Source of the DNA: Chitinophagaceae bacterium | GTDB taxonomy: Bacteria > Bacteroidota > Bacteroidia > Chitinophagales > Chitinophagaceae | Direction: 5' to 3' | NCBI GenBank assembly: GCA_003168265.1 | Contig: PMSV01000024.1 | Location: 480,156-544,155, forward strand | DNA: 64,000 nt | In this document: positions 36,076-45,291 of the stretch, one piece after another | Layout of the letters: each line of letters begins with the position of its first letter | Numbering within the stretch: position 1 is the stretch's first letter | Translations under genes and position numbers: made by a program | Notes under the pieces: model-generated | Database searches by the model: none | Told to the model about the DNA's origin: nothing | What the model saw: only the letters and a program-made list of their open reading frames with translations

Positions 36076-38195
36076 TATTTGATTATTTTCTTGTAATAAA
36101 GCCTTACCGAATTGACCACCAGCACCAGGTCGCTGAAAGCCATGGCAAGAGCTGCAATGCTGGGGGACAGAAGGCCAGTTGCGGCAATGGGGATGGCCAG
36201 GATATTATAAAAAAATGCCCAGAACAGATTCTGGCGGATCGTAAGAAAGGTCTCCTTTCCAAGTTCCATAGCCAGCGGCAATTGCCAGATCCCCTTGCCG
36301 AGCAACACTACATCCGCCGTCTGTACAGCCAGTTGTGAGGCTTCGCTCATCGAAATCCCGACGGTCGCTTTTGCGAGGGCCGGAGCGTCATTGATCCCGT
36401 CCCCGATCATCGCTGTAGGAGCTTCCCTGATAAGAGATTCAAGGACCTGCATTTTTTGTTCAGGTTTTTGTTCCGCATACACTTCGTCAATGCCCAAACT
36501 CTCCTTCAGCTCCATGCAATTCTTTTCCTTGTCCCCGCTAAGCACGATGGTCCTGATATTTTTTTTCTTAAAATAATTCACGACCTGGACCGCTTCCGTG
36601 CGCAATTTGTCCCTGAGATCGATCCATCCCATTAACTGCTCATTCCGTATAATATAGACGGAATGAGTGTTATTGTCCCTTGTAAGCTCAGGAGCGATCA
36701 GCCAGGAACCGGCCATATAATTATTATTTTCCCTGTCCACTCCGCTCATGCCGAACCCTTTTATTTCCTCTATTTTCTTCCAGCGTATTTCGCTTGTACC
36801 CTTGAAAGAGCTCATCAGGCTCTTTGCAATCGGGTGATTTGAATATTTGAAAATAGAGCGGGAGATAAGCTTAAAATCTTCTTCTCCCCGCAAAACCTTA
36901 TAATCTGAAATCTGAAATTGCCCATCGGTCAGGGTGCCTGTCTTGTCGAAGACCACCTGGCGTATATCCTTAAACCTCTCCAGTGAGCCCGCATGCCTGA
37001 AAAGGATCCCGTTTTTTGCCGCCCTGCCCAGCCCTGTGGCAATGGCGGCGGGAGTCGCCAATCCCATGGCGCAGGGACAGGCAATGACCAGTACGGCCAC
37101 TGAGCGCATGATCGCGGGGGCAAGTTCATGGAGATAAAAAAAATTGATCAGGAAGCAAAGCACCGAAATACCCAGCACTACAGGAACAAAAATCCTGCTG
37201 ATCCTGTCTGCCAATTGCTGAATGGGAGGCTTTTCACTCTGGGCCAGTTTCACCATATCGATGATCCTTGACAGAACGGAATCCTCAGGGGCCGTGCTGA
37301 CCTGCGCCCTGACAGTTCCGTCCAGGACTATGCTTCCCCCGATCAGGAGCTCTTTCTCCATTTTGGCAACCGGCATGCTTTCCCCGGTGACGATCTTTTC
37401 ATCAACACTGGCATTACCCCAAAGTATCTTGCAATCGGCTGGCACCTGTTCCCCGGTGCGGATAAGGATCAGGTCTCCACTCTTTAATTGCTCATTCTCA
37501 ATCTGAAAAATAAGTTCCTGACCTCCCTGATCATAGCTGACCATATTGGCCATGACCCGCTGGTTTTTGACCAGCCGGTTCAACTCTCTTTGAGTGCTGC
37601 GAAGGCTGATTTCTTCAATATAATTTCCAAGAAAAATGAAACTGATGATGGTTGAAGCGGTCTCGTAGAACTGGTAATTCTCACCCAGACCCAGGACCGT
37701 CCCGCTTAGGCTGTAGAAAAAGGCGGCGGAAGATCCCGCGACGATTAGCACATTCATATTCGGCAGACGGTTGAGCAGGCTATGCCAGGCGCTTTTCCCG
37801 AAAACGCGAAGCCCATTGGCATAAACAGGAAGACAAAGCGCTAACTGGATCCTGGGATCCATCATCCAGTGAGCATGAAAGTTCCCCGAGATCATGGGCC
37901 AGGTCAAAAGCAGGGTAAAAAAGGCGCAGAAAATAAAATTATCCCTGTAAGAACTCAGAAAAGCCCTTGGCCTCCCTTTTTCTTTTTCATCTCCTTCAAG
38001 GACATGATAGCCGAGAGATTCAATTCCTTTTATCAGTTTCTCCGAAAGGGTTTTTTCGTCTTTTTGAAAACTGAGGTCTCCGCTGATCGGGTTGACCTTG
38101 ACTTCACTTAGACCTTCTTTCTTAAGAAAATTACCAATCGTAAGCGCACAATTGGAACAAGTCATCCCTTCTATCTTCCAGTTAATTTTTTCCAT
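36075..38195 (-). CDS. Heavy-metal (copper-type) P-type ATPase
   Basis: Membrane pump that likely exports monovalent copper. From ATG 38195 it has 706 residues: one N-terminal HMA domain with GMTCSNC, about eight membrane helices, the A-domain TGES in KIVTGESMPVAK, the ion-site CPC in VIACPCAMGLATP, phosphorylation motif DKTGTLT, the N-domain His-Pro in YSNHPIAKS, and the hinge MIGDGINDAPALA. All are intact. The CPC motif suits Cu(I)/Ag(I). A TTG at 38207 would start within the promoter element TAAATTTG and is rejected. The gene is coupled to recQ. Confidence 0.93.
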   Translation of the reverse strand: MEKINWKIEGMTCSNCALTIGNFLKKEGLSEVKVNPISGDLSFQKDEKTLSEKLIKGIESLGYHVLEGDEKEKGRPRAFLSSYRDNFIFCAFFTLLLTWPMISGNFHAHWMMDPRIQLALCLPVYANGLRVFGKSAWHSLLNRLPNMNVLIVAGSSAAFFYSLSGTVLGLGENYQFYETASTIISFIFLGNYIEEISLRSTQRELNRLVKNQRVMANMVSYDQGGQELIFQIENEQLKSGDLILIRTGEQVPADCKILWGNASVDEKIVTGESMPVAKMEKELLIGGSIVLDGTVRAQVSTAPEDSVLSRIIDMVKLAQSEKPPIQQLADRISRIFVPVVLGISVLCFLINFFYLHELAPAIMRSVAVLVIACPCAMGLATPAAIATGLGRAAKNGILFRHAGSLERFKDIRQVVFDKTGTLTDGQFQISDYKVLRGEEDFKLISRSIFKYSNHPIAKSLMSSFKGTSEIRWKKIEEIKGFGMSGVDRENNNYMAGSWLIAPELTRDNNTHSVYIIRNEQLMGWIDLRDKLRTEAVQVVNYFKKKNIRTIVLSGDKEKNCMELKESLGIDEVYAEQKPEQKMQVLESLIREAPTAMIGDGINDAPALAKATVGISMSEASQLAVQTADVVLLGKGIWQLPLAMELGKETFLTIRQNLFWAFFYNILAIPIAATGLLSPSIAALAMAFSDLVLVVNSVRLYYKKIIK

Positions 38196-38204
38196 TTTAC
38201 TCTG

Positions 38205-38212
38205 CAAATTTA
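38205..38212 (-). promoter_or_regulatory. -7 element just upstream of the P-type ATPase start
   Basis: TAAATTTG on the minus strand, 9 bases before ATG 38195. A divergent TATATTTG for tsaE lies 40 bases away. Suggests a very short leader. Confidence 0.4.
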
Positions 38213-38251
38213 GTACTTAAGATAGATCGGCTCTCTGATGTCCCCGGCGCT

Positions 38252-38259
38252 TATATTTG
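38252..38259 (+). promoter_or_regulatory. -7 element abutting the tsaE start
   Basis: TATATTTG ends 4 bases before the tsaE ATG, implying a leaderless mRNA if it is used. No -33 TTG is seen at the normal distance. Confidence 0.4.
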
Positions 38260-38263
38260 TTGC

Positions 38264-38689
38264 ATGATCCTGGAATTCGATCTGAACGGCATTGAGGATG
38301 CTGCCCGGAATTTCTGGCAGGAGGCCGGAAGGGAAAAAGTATTTGCATTTTATGGGGCCATGGGTTCAGGAAAAACGACCTTTATCCAGACCCTCTGTCT
38401 TCAGTTCTTAAATGTGAAGTCCCGGCCCACCAGTCCCAGTTTTTCCATCATCAATGAATACGATTATGAAGGTGGGAAGATTTTTCATATTGATCTTTAT
38501 CGCATAAAGGGACCTGAAGAAGCATCGATGGCAGGAGTGGAGGAATGCCTGCATTCAGGTGGGATCTGTTTTGTCGAATGGGCAGAAATAGCCGAAGCAA
38601 TTTTTCCTGAACAGTACCTCAAAATCTCACTAAAAATCCTCGGCGATCAAAAAAGAAGATTGGAATGGGTCCCTGCAAGCAGGGTTTAG
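38264..38689 (+). CDS. tsaE: tRNA threonylcarbamoyladenosine biosynthesis ATPase TsaE
   Basis: ATPase needed, with TsaB and TsaD, to make t6A37 in ANN-reading tRNAs. The 141-residue protein has Walker A FYGAMGSGKTTFIQTL, the TsaE signature SRPTSPSFSIINEY, and IFHIDLYRIKGPEEA, followed by Walker B-like FVEWAE. The length is typical. It ends with a 4-base overlap of the convergent pyrD. Confidence 0.94.
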   Translation: MILEFDLNGIEDAARNFWQEAGREKVFAFYGAMGSGKTTFIQTLCLQFLNVKSRPTSPSFSIINEYDYEGGKIFHIDLYRIKGPEEASMAGVEECLHSGGICFVEWAEIAEAIFPEQYLKISLKILGDQKRRLEWVPASRV

Positions 38690-39723
38690 AACCGGCGCAG
38701 GATATTTCTCACAATGGCCGGCCCTTCATAAATAAAACCGGTCCAAACCTGAACCATGATAGCCCCGGCCTCCATTTTTTTTCTTGCATCCTCTGCTTCG
38801 AAAACTCCGCCCGAAGCGATCAGGGACAGGCTTCCTCCCGTCTTTTCATGAATATATCGAACGATTTCAGTCGAGCGCTGGCAAAGGGGTTTTCCGCTCA
38901 ATCCGCCGCTTTGATGCACAAGTTCCTGGTCTTTTGTGATAAGTCCTTCCCTGTTAAGCGTTGTATTGGCAGCCACCAGGCCATCCAGTCCAACCTCCTT
39001 TGCAATTTCAATCACATCGTCGATCTGGGAAAAATTAAGATCCGGAGCGATTTTGAGCAACAGGGGCCTGGGTCTGGGCTTTTGATGGTTCAGGCTTTGC
39101 AGATGGGAAAGGATTTTTCTCAATTCTCCCTTTTCCTGCAATGCTCTTAAGCCCGGTGTATTGGGTGAACTGACATTGACCACAAAATAATCCACGCAAT
39201 CAAATAAAGCTTCAAAGCATATCTCATAATCCTTCAAGGCCTCCTCATTCGGTGTCAACTTGCTTTTTCCGATATTTCCTCCCACTATCATTTTCGATTT
39301 TCGTCCCGCCTGCGAGGACTTCCAGTCGCTCAGTCTTTTTGCAATAACTAAGGCTCCATCATTATTAAATCCCATGCGGTTGAGAAGTGCCCTGTCGGCA
39401 GGCAGCCTGAACAATCTGGGCCTTTCGTTGCCGGGCTGTGGCCCTGGCGTTACTGTTCCGATCTCCACGAACCCGAAGCCAAGCGCTTCCAGCTCGTTCA
39501 GATATTTTGCATTTTTATCAAAGCCGGCACCCAGGCCGATGGGATTACTGAATTGCAGGCCAAAAACCTCTCTGGAATATTCATTTTTATCAGTTGCAAA
39601 AATCCGGGAGATCAAAATTTTAACTAATGGAATCCTGCAAATCAGCCTTAGCCCGTTCATGGATAGATAATGGACCCTTTCCGGGGGAAAAAGAAACAGG
39701 ATCCTGCGCAGTAGGGAGTACAT
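38686..39723 (-). CDS. pyrD: Dihydroorotate dehydrogenase (quinone), class 2
   Basis: Membrane-associated FMN enzyme that oxidises dihydroorotate with quinone in pyrimidine synthesis. From ATG 39723 it has 345 residues, normal for class 2. The N-terminal hydrophobic helix region (LLRRILFLFPPERVHYLSM) is the class 2 membrane/quinone tunnel. FMN-domain motifs are NPIGLGAGFDKNAKYL, EIGTVTPGPQPGN, NVSSPNTPGL (the active-site Ser) and IASGGVFEAEDA. The extra upstream 16 codons from 39771 are unlikely to be used. Confidence 0.95.
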   Translation of the reverse strand: MYSLLRRILFLFPPERVHYLSMNGLRLICRIPLVKILISRIFATDKNEYSREVFGLQFSNPIGLGAGFDKNAKYLNELEALGFGFVEIGTVTPGPQPGNERPRLFRLPADRALLNRMGFNNDGALVIAKRLSDWKSSQAGRKSKMIVGGNIGKSKLTPNEEALKDYEICFEALFDCVDYFVVNVSSPNTPGLRALQEKGELRKILSHLQSLNHQKPRPRPLLLKIAPDLNFSQIDDVIEIAKEVGLDGLVAANTTLNREGLITKDQELVHQSGGLSGKPLCQRSTEIVRYIHEKTGGSLSLIASGGVFEAEDARKKMEAGAIMVQVWTGFIYEGPAIVRNILRRF

Positions 39724-39760
39724 CTTGAGCGTAAAGTTAAGGCAGTTAGTCTGGATAGTT

Positions 39761-39796
39761 TTTGGGAGCAATATTGACCATTATTTTTTACCTTTG
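39761..39796 (+). promoter_or_regulatory. Candidate promoter of the thiolase gene
   Basis: TTTG (39761-39764), a 24-base spacer and TACCTTTG (39789-39796), 33 bases before the preferred start codon. The spacer is slightly longer than usual. It also argues against the longer reading frame from 39725. Confidence 0.45.
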
Positions 39797-39829
39797 AAAA
39801 AGGCTAAAAGAGCCTTTAAATATGATTTT

Positions 39830-41008
39830 ATGCGTGAAGCTTATATCGTAGCCGGATTCAGAACCGCGGTAGGAAAAGCCAAAAGAGGAGGACTTCGTTT
39901 TTACAGACCGGATGATCTCGCGGTCACCTTGATCAAAGGCCTTCTGGCTTCTGTTCCTCAACTGGAATCAAAGCGGGTAGATGATGTCATCGTGGGCAAT
40001 GCCGTTCCAGAAGCCGAACAGGGCCTGCAGGTGGGAAGGATCATAGCAGCGAGGGCACTCGGCATTCAGACTCCCGGCATGACGGTAAATCGTTATTGCG
40101 CCAGCGGCCTGGAAGCCATATCTATCGCGACATCCAAAATAAGGTCAGGACTGGCAGACTGCATTGTAGCGGGGGGAACCGAGAGCATGACCATGGTTCC
40201 TACCGCTGGTTGGAAAACAGTTCCAGCCTATTCGATCGCAAGCGAAGAACCCGACTATTACCTTAGCATGGGACTGACTGCCGAAGCGGTAGCCAAAGAA
40301 TTTGGAGTCACCCGGGAAGACCAGGACCAATTCTCTTACCAATCCCATCAAAAGGCGGTCAATGCCATCAGAAATGGCCATTTTAAAGAGGGAATACTTC
40401 CGGTGGAAGTAGAAGAAATATTCCTCGATGCCAAAGGGAAAAAACAGAAAAGAAACTACAATGTAGATACGGATGAAGGCCCCAGGGCTGATACGTCCCT
40501 GGAAGCTCTGGCCAAACTAAAACCCGTTTTTGCAGCAGGCGGCTCGGTCACTGCGGGAAATTCATCTCAGACCAGTGATGGGGCAGCATTCGTGATTGTG
40601 ATGAGCGATGAAATGGTAAAAGAACTGGGCCTGAAACCAATCGCCAGGTTGGTCGCCTGCGCCAGTGCCGGAGTTCATCCCCGGATCATGGGGATCGGCC
40701 CGGTGGAAGCCGTCCCTAAGGCTTTGAAACAGGCAGGCATGAATTTGGGTCAGATAGACCTGATCGAACTCAACGAGGCCTTTGCTTCACAATCCCTTGC
40801 TGTGATCCGCAAACTGGAATTTGATCCGCAAATCGTCAACATCAATGGCGGAGCAATCGCACTTGGGCATCCCCTTGGATGCACGGGATGCAAACTGACC
40901 ATCCAATTGGTATCGGATATGAAGAGACTTGGGAAAAAATACGGAATCGTTACAGCCTGTGTCGGAGGAGGCCAGGGTATCGCGGGTATCATAGAAAATC
41001 TTAATTGA
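39830..41008 (+). CDS. Acetyl-CoA C-acyltransferase (thiolase)
   Basis: Condensing or cleaving thiolase for fatty-acid beta-oxidation or acetoacetyl-CoA metabolism. From ATG 39830 it has 392 residues, normal for the family. The acylated Cys90 is in [14 protein letters not shown]. The C-terminal motifs [16 protein letters not shown] and ACVGGGQG hold the other catalytic His and Cys. The context gives no partner hydratase or dehydrogenase, so FadA-type and AtoB-type roles cannot be separated. Confidence 0.93.
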   Translation: MREAYIVAGFRTAVGKAKRGGLRFYRPDDLAVTLIKGLLASVPQLESKRVDDVIVGNAVPEAEQGLQVGRIIAARALGIQTPGMTVNRYCASGLEAISIATSKIRSGLADCIVAGGTESMTMVPTAGWKTVPAYSIASEEPDYYLSMGLTAEAVAKEFGVTREDQDQFSYQSHQKAVNAIRNGHFKEGILPVEVEEIFLDAKGKKQKRNYNVDTDEGPRADTSLEALAKLKPVFAAGGSVTAGNSSQTSDGAAFVIVMSDEMVKELGLKPIARLVACASAGVHPRIMGIGPVEAVPKALKQAGMNLGQIDLIELNEAFASQSLAVIRKLEFDPQIVNINGGAIALGHPLGCTGCKLTIQLVSDMKRLGKKYGIVTACVGGGQGIAGIIENLN

Positions 41009-41116
41009 TTCGGAAAAAAATAATTACACTATCTATATTTTCAATGAAGTAGTCGGCAGTTGAGTCTTATTTTGTATCCGATATTGGATTCACAGAAAGT
41101 AAACCAATTCTAACTA

Positions 41117-41761
41117 ATGATCAAAGTATTTGTGACGGATGACCACGAAATGTATCTCGAAGGACTAGCCCTTTTGTTGGATAAACAGCCGGATTTTAAA
41201 GTAACAGGAAGGGCATCCAGCGCCAGTGAATTGCTTGAGAAATTACATCAGATCGACGCCGATATACTTGTCCTCGATGTTTATCTGCCTGACATGGAAG
41301 AAGACGATCTGCTTAGAAGGATTCGCGAAGTCCGGCCCGAACAAAAAGTGGTTTATCTCACCCTGCTCAGGGGAACCCGCTATGTGCACAAGCTAATGAA
41401 ACTGGGAATCCAGGGCTATATACTCAAAAATTCTTCTATAGCCGAATTAAGCGAAGCCCTGCGCATAATTCATCATGGCGGCAACTATTTCAGTAAAGAA
41501 ATAAATATAGCAGATCTGCAGGAAGACTTCCGCAGCACCATAACCATCGGTGACAAAAACATCCAGGAAATTCTGTCAAAAAGAGAAAGGGAAGTTTTGA
41601 AACTGATCTGTAAGGAATTCAATAACGCGGAAATAGCCGAGAAACTATTTCTGAGCGTAAGCACGGTAGAAACCCACAGGAAAAATGTCATTGCCAAACT
41701 AGGAGTAAACAATACTGTGGGCCTTGTAAAATTCGCCCTTCGCCATCAATTGACTGATTAA
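41117..41761 (+). CDS. NarL/FixJ-type response regulator
   Basis: DNA-binding response regulator of 214 residues. The N-terminal receiver domain has Asp54 in ILVLDVYLPDME, with the acidic pair near VTDDHE. The C-terminal LuxR helix-turn-helix reads LSKREREVLKLICKEFNNAE and STVETHRKNVIAKLGVN. Its stop codon overlaps the start of the following degenerate kinase frame, so the two probably form a pair. A terminator follows the kinase. The signal and targets are unknown. Confidence 0.93.
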   Translation: MIKVFVTDDHEMYLEGLALLLDKQPDFKVTGRASSASELLEKLHQIDADILVLDVYLPDMEEDDLLRRIREVRPEQKVVYLTLLRGTRYVHKLMKLGIQGYILKNSSIAELSEALRIIHHGGNYFSKEINIADLQEDFRSTITIGDKNIQEILSKREREVLKLICKEFNNAEIAEKLFLSVSTVETHRKNVIAKLGVNNTVGLVKFALRHQLTD

Positions 41762-42635
41762 CTCATTTCAATCCATCGGACTGTCCCTCTTTTTATTCAT
41801 AACCATCCCGGTTCTTATAGCAGCGGGAATCTTACTGCGTGCTTACTATTCGGGTAGGAATGCCTGCCTGCAGGAAAAGCGGAAAAACGACAAACTCGAA
41901 TCCGAGATCAAAGCTATGGCCAGGTTGCAATTGAAGAGAAGGGAATTATCCTCATTTTTCAGGCATGATCTTGGAACTCCACTGATAGCTATCGATATGT
42001 GGACCCAACTAATGACCGAAGACGGCGACACTGAAATTTCCCTGGCAAGGCCAGGGCCGCCTCTCAAAAAATCAATTGACATGATCCGGGATGCCGTCAC
42101 TTACGGACAAGTCCTGCTCGGGCGATTCGGGGATTTGGAAAAACTATTTCCGGATCAGATCAGGTTGGAAAAACTGGATGTAGCGGAGATGGCCATGTTT
42201 TGGGCTGAATCCTTCAACTCAGGCAGGCAGTCATCAAAACCTGGGCTGGGTCTCCAGGTCACTTTTAAAGATGGGCTCTGGGTGGAACATGATCGCAGTA
42301 TTTTGCAACAACTATTTCAACTCCTGTTCGAGCCTGTTTTCAATCAGGCAAAAGACAATTCCCAAATCAGGCTGAGCGGAAAACTTGTCCAGGACAAGCC
42401 GCTGTTCATTATCGAGTTTTCTCCCATCCAGACCATTGACGGAGATCTTCCCCAATTTTTATATGCCGGATCTGAATCCGAGGGAGCGGATGAGCAAGCC
42501 AAATCCATCCCCGCGATACAAAGACTTTCATTAAGCATTCTGGATTCGCTGAATATTCAAATGCATTACCGTAAAAAGGAAAACGGGGATATCTTCCTGG
42601 AATTTTGTATAGGCAGCCTCACATCTTTCCCCTAA
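41757..42635 (+). CDS. Membrane-anchored degenerate sensor kinase
   Basis: Partner of the upstream response regulator. The first canonical start is ATG 41916 (239 residues), but the same frame is open back to 41754 and encodes a clear transmembrane helix (IGLSLFLFITIPVLIAAGIL) followed by basic and coiled-coil residues, joining straight onto the HisKA-like FFRHDLGTPL. Only ATT 41757 or CTG 41754 can start it, overlapping the regulator's stop. The H-box His is present, but the ATPase part lacks the N-box Asn, D-x-G-x-G and G-box, so it is probably an inactive kinase or phosphatase scaffold. A frameshift fusion is an alternative. Confidence 0.65.
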   Translation: MNSFQSIGLSLFLFITIPVLIAAGILLRAYYSGRNACLQEKRKNDKLESEIKAMARLQLKRRELSSFFRHDLGTPLIAIDMWTQLMTEDGDTEISLARPGPPLKKSIDMIRDAVTYGQVLLGRFGDLEKLFPDQIRLEKLDVAEMAMFWAESFNSGRQSSKPGLGLQVTFKDGLWVEHDRSILQQLFQLLFEPVFNQAKDNSQIRLSGKLVQDKPLFIIEFSPIQTIDGDLPQFLYAGSESEGADEQAKSIPAIQRLSLSILDSLNIQMHYRKKENGDIFLEFCIGSLTSFP

Positions 42636-42768
42636 CGCTGGCTTCATTTTCGAAATTCCCTCTCACGAATCTCAAACAGCCTGATTTGAGGATAGGACCC
42701 CAGCATACTAATTGATGCTCCCCGAGCGTTAATAGACGTCTTACTAACCCAATATATAGCTAAGAACG

Positions 42769-42807
42769 GAGGCCTGCTGTAAAGCGGGCCTCTCTGTTAT
42801 TTTTTTA
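42769..42807 (+). terminator. Terminator of the two-component operon
   Basis: GAGGCCTGCT (42769-42778) and AGCGGGCCTC (42783-42792) form a 10-bp stem with one G-T pair and a GTAA loop, with a T-rich tail to 42807. The tail overlaps the end of the convergent DUF983 gene. Confidence 0.7.
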
Positions 42808-43273
42808 TTTCCGGGTTCTGAGGATCATAATACCCCCCCGTTTCATAGTCGAATGTCCTTACCTGAGTATTCTTATAATCGGGATCATAGCTCACAAAAA
42901 ATTTCAAATAGATTACCCGGCTTAGCCTCATGAACCAGGGCTGCAACAGGATCATCAAAACGGCATTGACGATGATCCACGCAAAAAAACGATCGTCATT
43001 TACAGAGATCCCGATGATCAGCCACCAGGCGATAAAACTGAAAATGGAAAATGCAACGGTAAGCACGTAGCTCACATAACCTGTGCCATACCAGAATCCC
43101 ACTTCCAGCTTATAAGGCTGACCGCATTCAGGGCATTTTTCCGGCATCTTCAGGGTAGTCCTCAGGTTCCAGGGATTCTTACTGACAAACATGGGACCTT
43201 TGCGGCAGCGGGGGCATTTCATCGTAAAAAGGCTCCACCAGTAATTCGGCCTGTTATGAGCTGCCATGTTCAC
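42797..43273 (-). CDS. DUF983 family membrane protein
   Basis: A 158-residue protein with two CxxC pairs near the N-terminus (KCPRCRKGPM and CPECGQPY), likely a zinc ribbon, followed by two hydrophobic helices (VSYVLTVAFSIFSFIAWWLI and WIIVNAVLMILLQPW) and a basic, aromatic segment (FMRLSRVIYLKFF). This is the DUF983 pattern. Function is unknown. It stands alone between a terminator and an ABC exporter. Confidence 0.85.
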   Translation of the reverse strand: MNMAAHNRPNYWWSLFTMKCPRCRKGPMFVSKNPWNLRTTLKMPEKCPECGQPYKLEVGFWYGTGYVSYVLTVAFSIFSFIAWWLIIGISVNDDRFFAWIIVNAVLMILLQPWFMRLSRVIYLKFFVSYDPDYKNTQVRTFDYETGGYYDPQNPEIKK

Positions 43274-43359
43274 CTTGGTTTTAAGTGGTGAAGATAATTT
43301 GAATTAACCGGAACAACGGGCAATTAACCAAGGACAGTATCAATCACCCGGGCGCATCA

Positions 43360-45204
43360 CTATGCAGTCGCCCGAACAGCTGCCATCGTTTTTCTTTCTC
43401 CGATCTGCTGTCTCCACATGGCATAGTATAGACCCTTTTCGGCGATTAATTTATCATGGGGACCAGTTTCAATGATCTCGCCCCTTTCTAAAACGTAAAT
43501 GCGATCGGAGTGCATGATGGTCGACAGCCGGTGAGCGATCAGAACGGTGATTTGATTGCCCTTGGAAGATACTTCCCGGATAGTTTCCGTGATCTCCTCT
43601 TCCGTGAGTGAATCCAGGGCTGAAGTTGCTTCATCAAAAATAAGAAGATAGGGGCTTCTCAGCAAGGCGCGGGCAATTGCGATTCTTTGTTTTTCACCAC
43701 CGCTCAATTTCAACCCCCCTTCTCCAATGACGGTTTCGATCCCCTTTTCGGCCCTTTGCAATAAATTATTGCAACTGGATTTTTGAAGAGCTATCTGCAA
43801 TTGAGCTTCCGAAGCGCCGGGATTGACAAATAAAAGGTTTTCCCTTATTGTGCCGGCAAAAAGCTGGGTATCCTGAGTTACAAAACCGATCTGGCCGCGG
43901 AGTTCGTCAAAATCGATATCGTGGCCATCCACTCCGTCATAAAATATCTTTCCCTGCTGTGGCGTGTACAGTCCAACCAGTAATTTCACTAAAGTGCTCT
44001 TTCCGGCTCCGCTTGGCCCGACAAATGCAATGGTCTCCCCCTTTTTAACGTTGAAGGATATCCCATCCAGTGCCTTGAACTGGGCGGACTGGTGTTTAAA
44101 AGAGACATTTTCAAACTCCAGTTCTTCGATGGCGCCGATATGTTTGGGGTGTTCTGGCTTTCTCTCCACCTGCTTTAACATCAGGGTATGGAAATTATTC
44201 AACGAAGCTTCCGCCTCCCTATAAGAAATAATTATATTGCCGATCTCCTGCATTGGCCCGAAAATGAAAAATCCATAAAACATCAGGGATAGATATTGGC
44301 CCGGGTTGAGATGATGATGAAAGACCAGCCACATCAGGGTCAGCGTAATTATTTGCTGGAGGAAATTCACCATGGTGCCCTGTATAAAACTCAGCGCGCG
44401 TATACTTTTCACTTTTCTTAACTCAAGATCCAGGATCTTAAAAGTATTATTATTCAGCCTGGATACTTCCTGGTTGGTCAGACCCAGGCTCTTGACGATC
44501 TCGATATTGCGGAGGCTTTCAGTAGTTGCCCCGGCCAGTGCCGTGGTTTCCTTTACAATCGTCTTTTGGATTTTCTTGATCCTCTTGCTAAGCAGACTAG
44601 TAACAATGGCGATCAGGGCCATTCCTCCTGCATAGACGGGCATGATGGCCCAATGCAACTGGAAAGAATAAACGGAAACGAAAACGATGCTGACGATAAT
44701 GATGAAAAAGATATTGACAAAATTGCTGATGAACTTTTCTGTATCTGTCCTGACCTTGGTAAGTATGGACAGGGTCTCACCGCTGCGCTGGTCCTCGAAA
44801 TCCTGGTAAGGAAGACGCATGCTATGCCTCAAGCCGTCCGTAAAGATCGTAGCTCCGAATTTCTGGATCACCACATTCACATAATAATCCTGGAAAGCTT
44901 TTGCAATGCGGCTAACCATGGCCGTGCCGATCAACAACGTGAGAAAGAAGATCAAACCGTGGTAGGGGAAATTGTCAAAAAAATATTGAAAAATTCCGGG
45001 AATCTCTCCCTTTCCAAAGAAAAACTCATGCTCAGTTCTCCCGGTTCCGTTGGGGAAGCGGTTTGGCTCAAGGGCAAATTTATTCAGGATCTTCCCAGTG
45101 AGCATCGGCGCAAAAAGGGAAAAGGTCTGGTTGATCGCTGCCAGGCCAAGAGCCAGAGTGACAAGCCAGCGGTAAGGTTTGATATAATGCAGAAGTATTT
45201 TCAT
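43360..45204 (-). CDS. ABC exporter, fused permease and ATPase (MsbA-like)
   Basis: Homodimeric exporter of about 614 residues. The N-terminal half holds about six transmembrane helices starting MKILLHYIKPYRWLVTLALG. The ATPase half has Walker A FVGPSGAGKST, the Q-loop FVTQDTQLF, signature LSGGEKQRIAIARAL, Walker B LLIFDEATSALD and the H-loop IAHRLST. It may export lipid or drug; the substrate is not known. ATG 45204 is chosen, since TTG 45261 would add 19 residues of no known family part. It lies 87 bases after trmD ends on the same strand. Confidence 0.88.
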   Translation of the reverse strand: MKILLHYIKPYRWLVTLALGLAAINQTFSLFAPMLTGKILNKFALEPNRFPNGTGRTEHEFFFGKGEIPGIFQYFFDNFPYHGLIFFLTLLIGTAMVSRIAKAFQDYYVNVVIQKFGATIFTDGLRHSMRLPYQDFEDQRSGETLSILTKVRTDTEKFISNFVNIFFIIIVSIVFVSVYSFQLHWAIMPVYAGGMALIAIVTSLLSKRIKKIQKTIVKETTALAGATTESLRNIEIVKSLGLTNQEVSRLNNNTFKILDLELRKVKSIRALSFIQGTMVNFLQQIITLTLMWLVFHHHLNPGQYLSLMFYGFFIFGPMQEIGNIIISYREAEASLNNFHTLMLKQVERKPEHPKHIGAIEELEFENVSFKHQSAQFKALDGISFNVKKGETIAFVGPSGAGKSTLVKLLVGLYTPQQGKIFYDGVDGHDIDFDELRGQIGFVTQDTQLFAGTIRENLLFVNPGASEAQLQIALQKSSCNNLLQRAEKGIETVIGEGGLKLSGGEKQRIAIARALLRSPYLLIFDEATSALDSLTEEEITETIREVSSKGNQITVLIAHRLSTIMHSDRIYVLERGEIIETGPHDKLIAEKGLYYAMWRQQIGERKTMAAVRATA

Positions 45205-45291
45205 GTCTCTTTTCGGTATTACGGGTCGTCTGCCTGCAGCAGGTTTATCAACAAAAGCCAATAGTTTTTGTTCGGGCTTTCAAGCCGGCTA

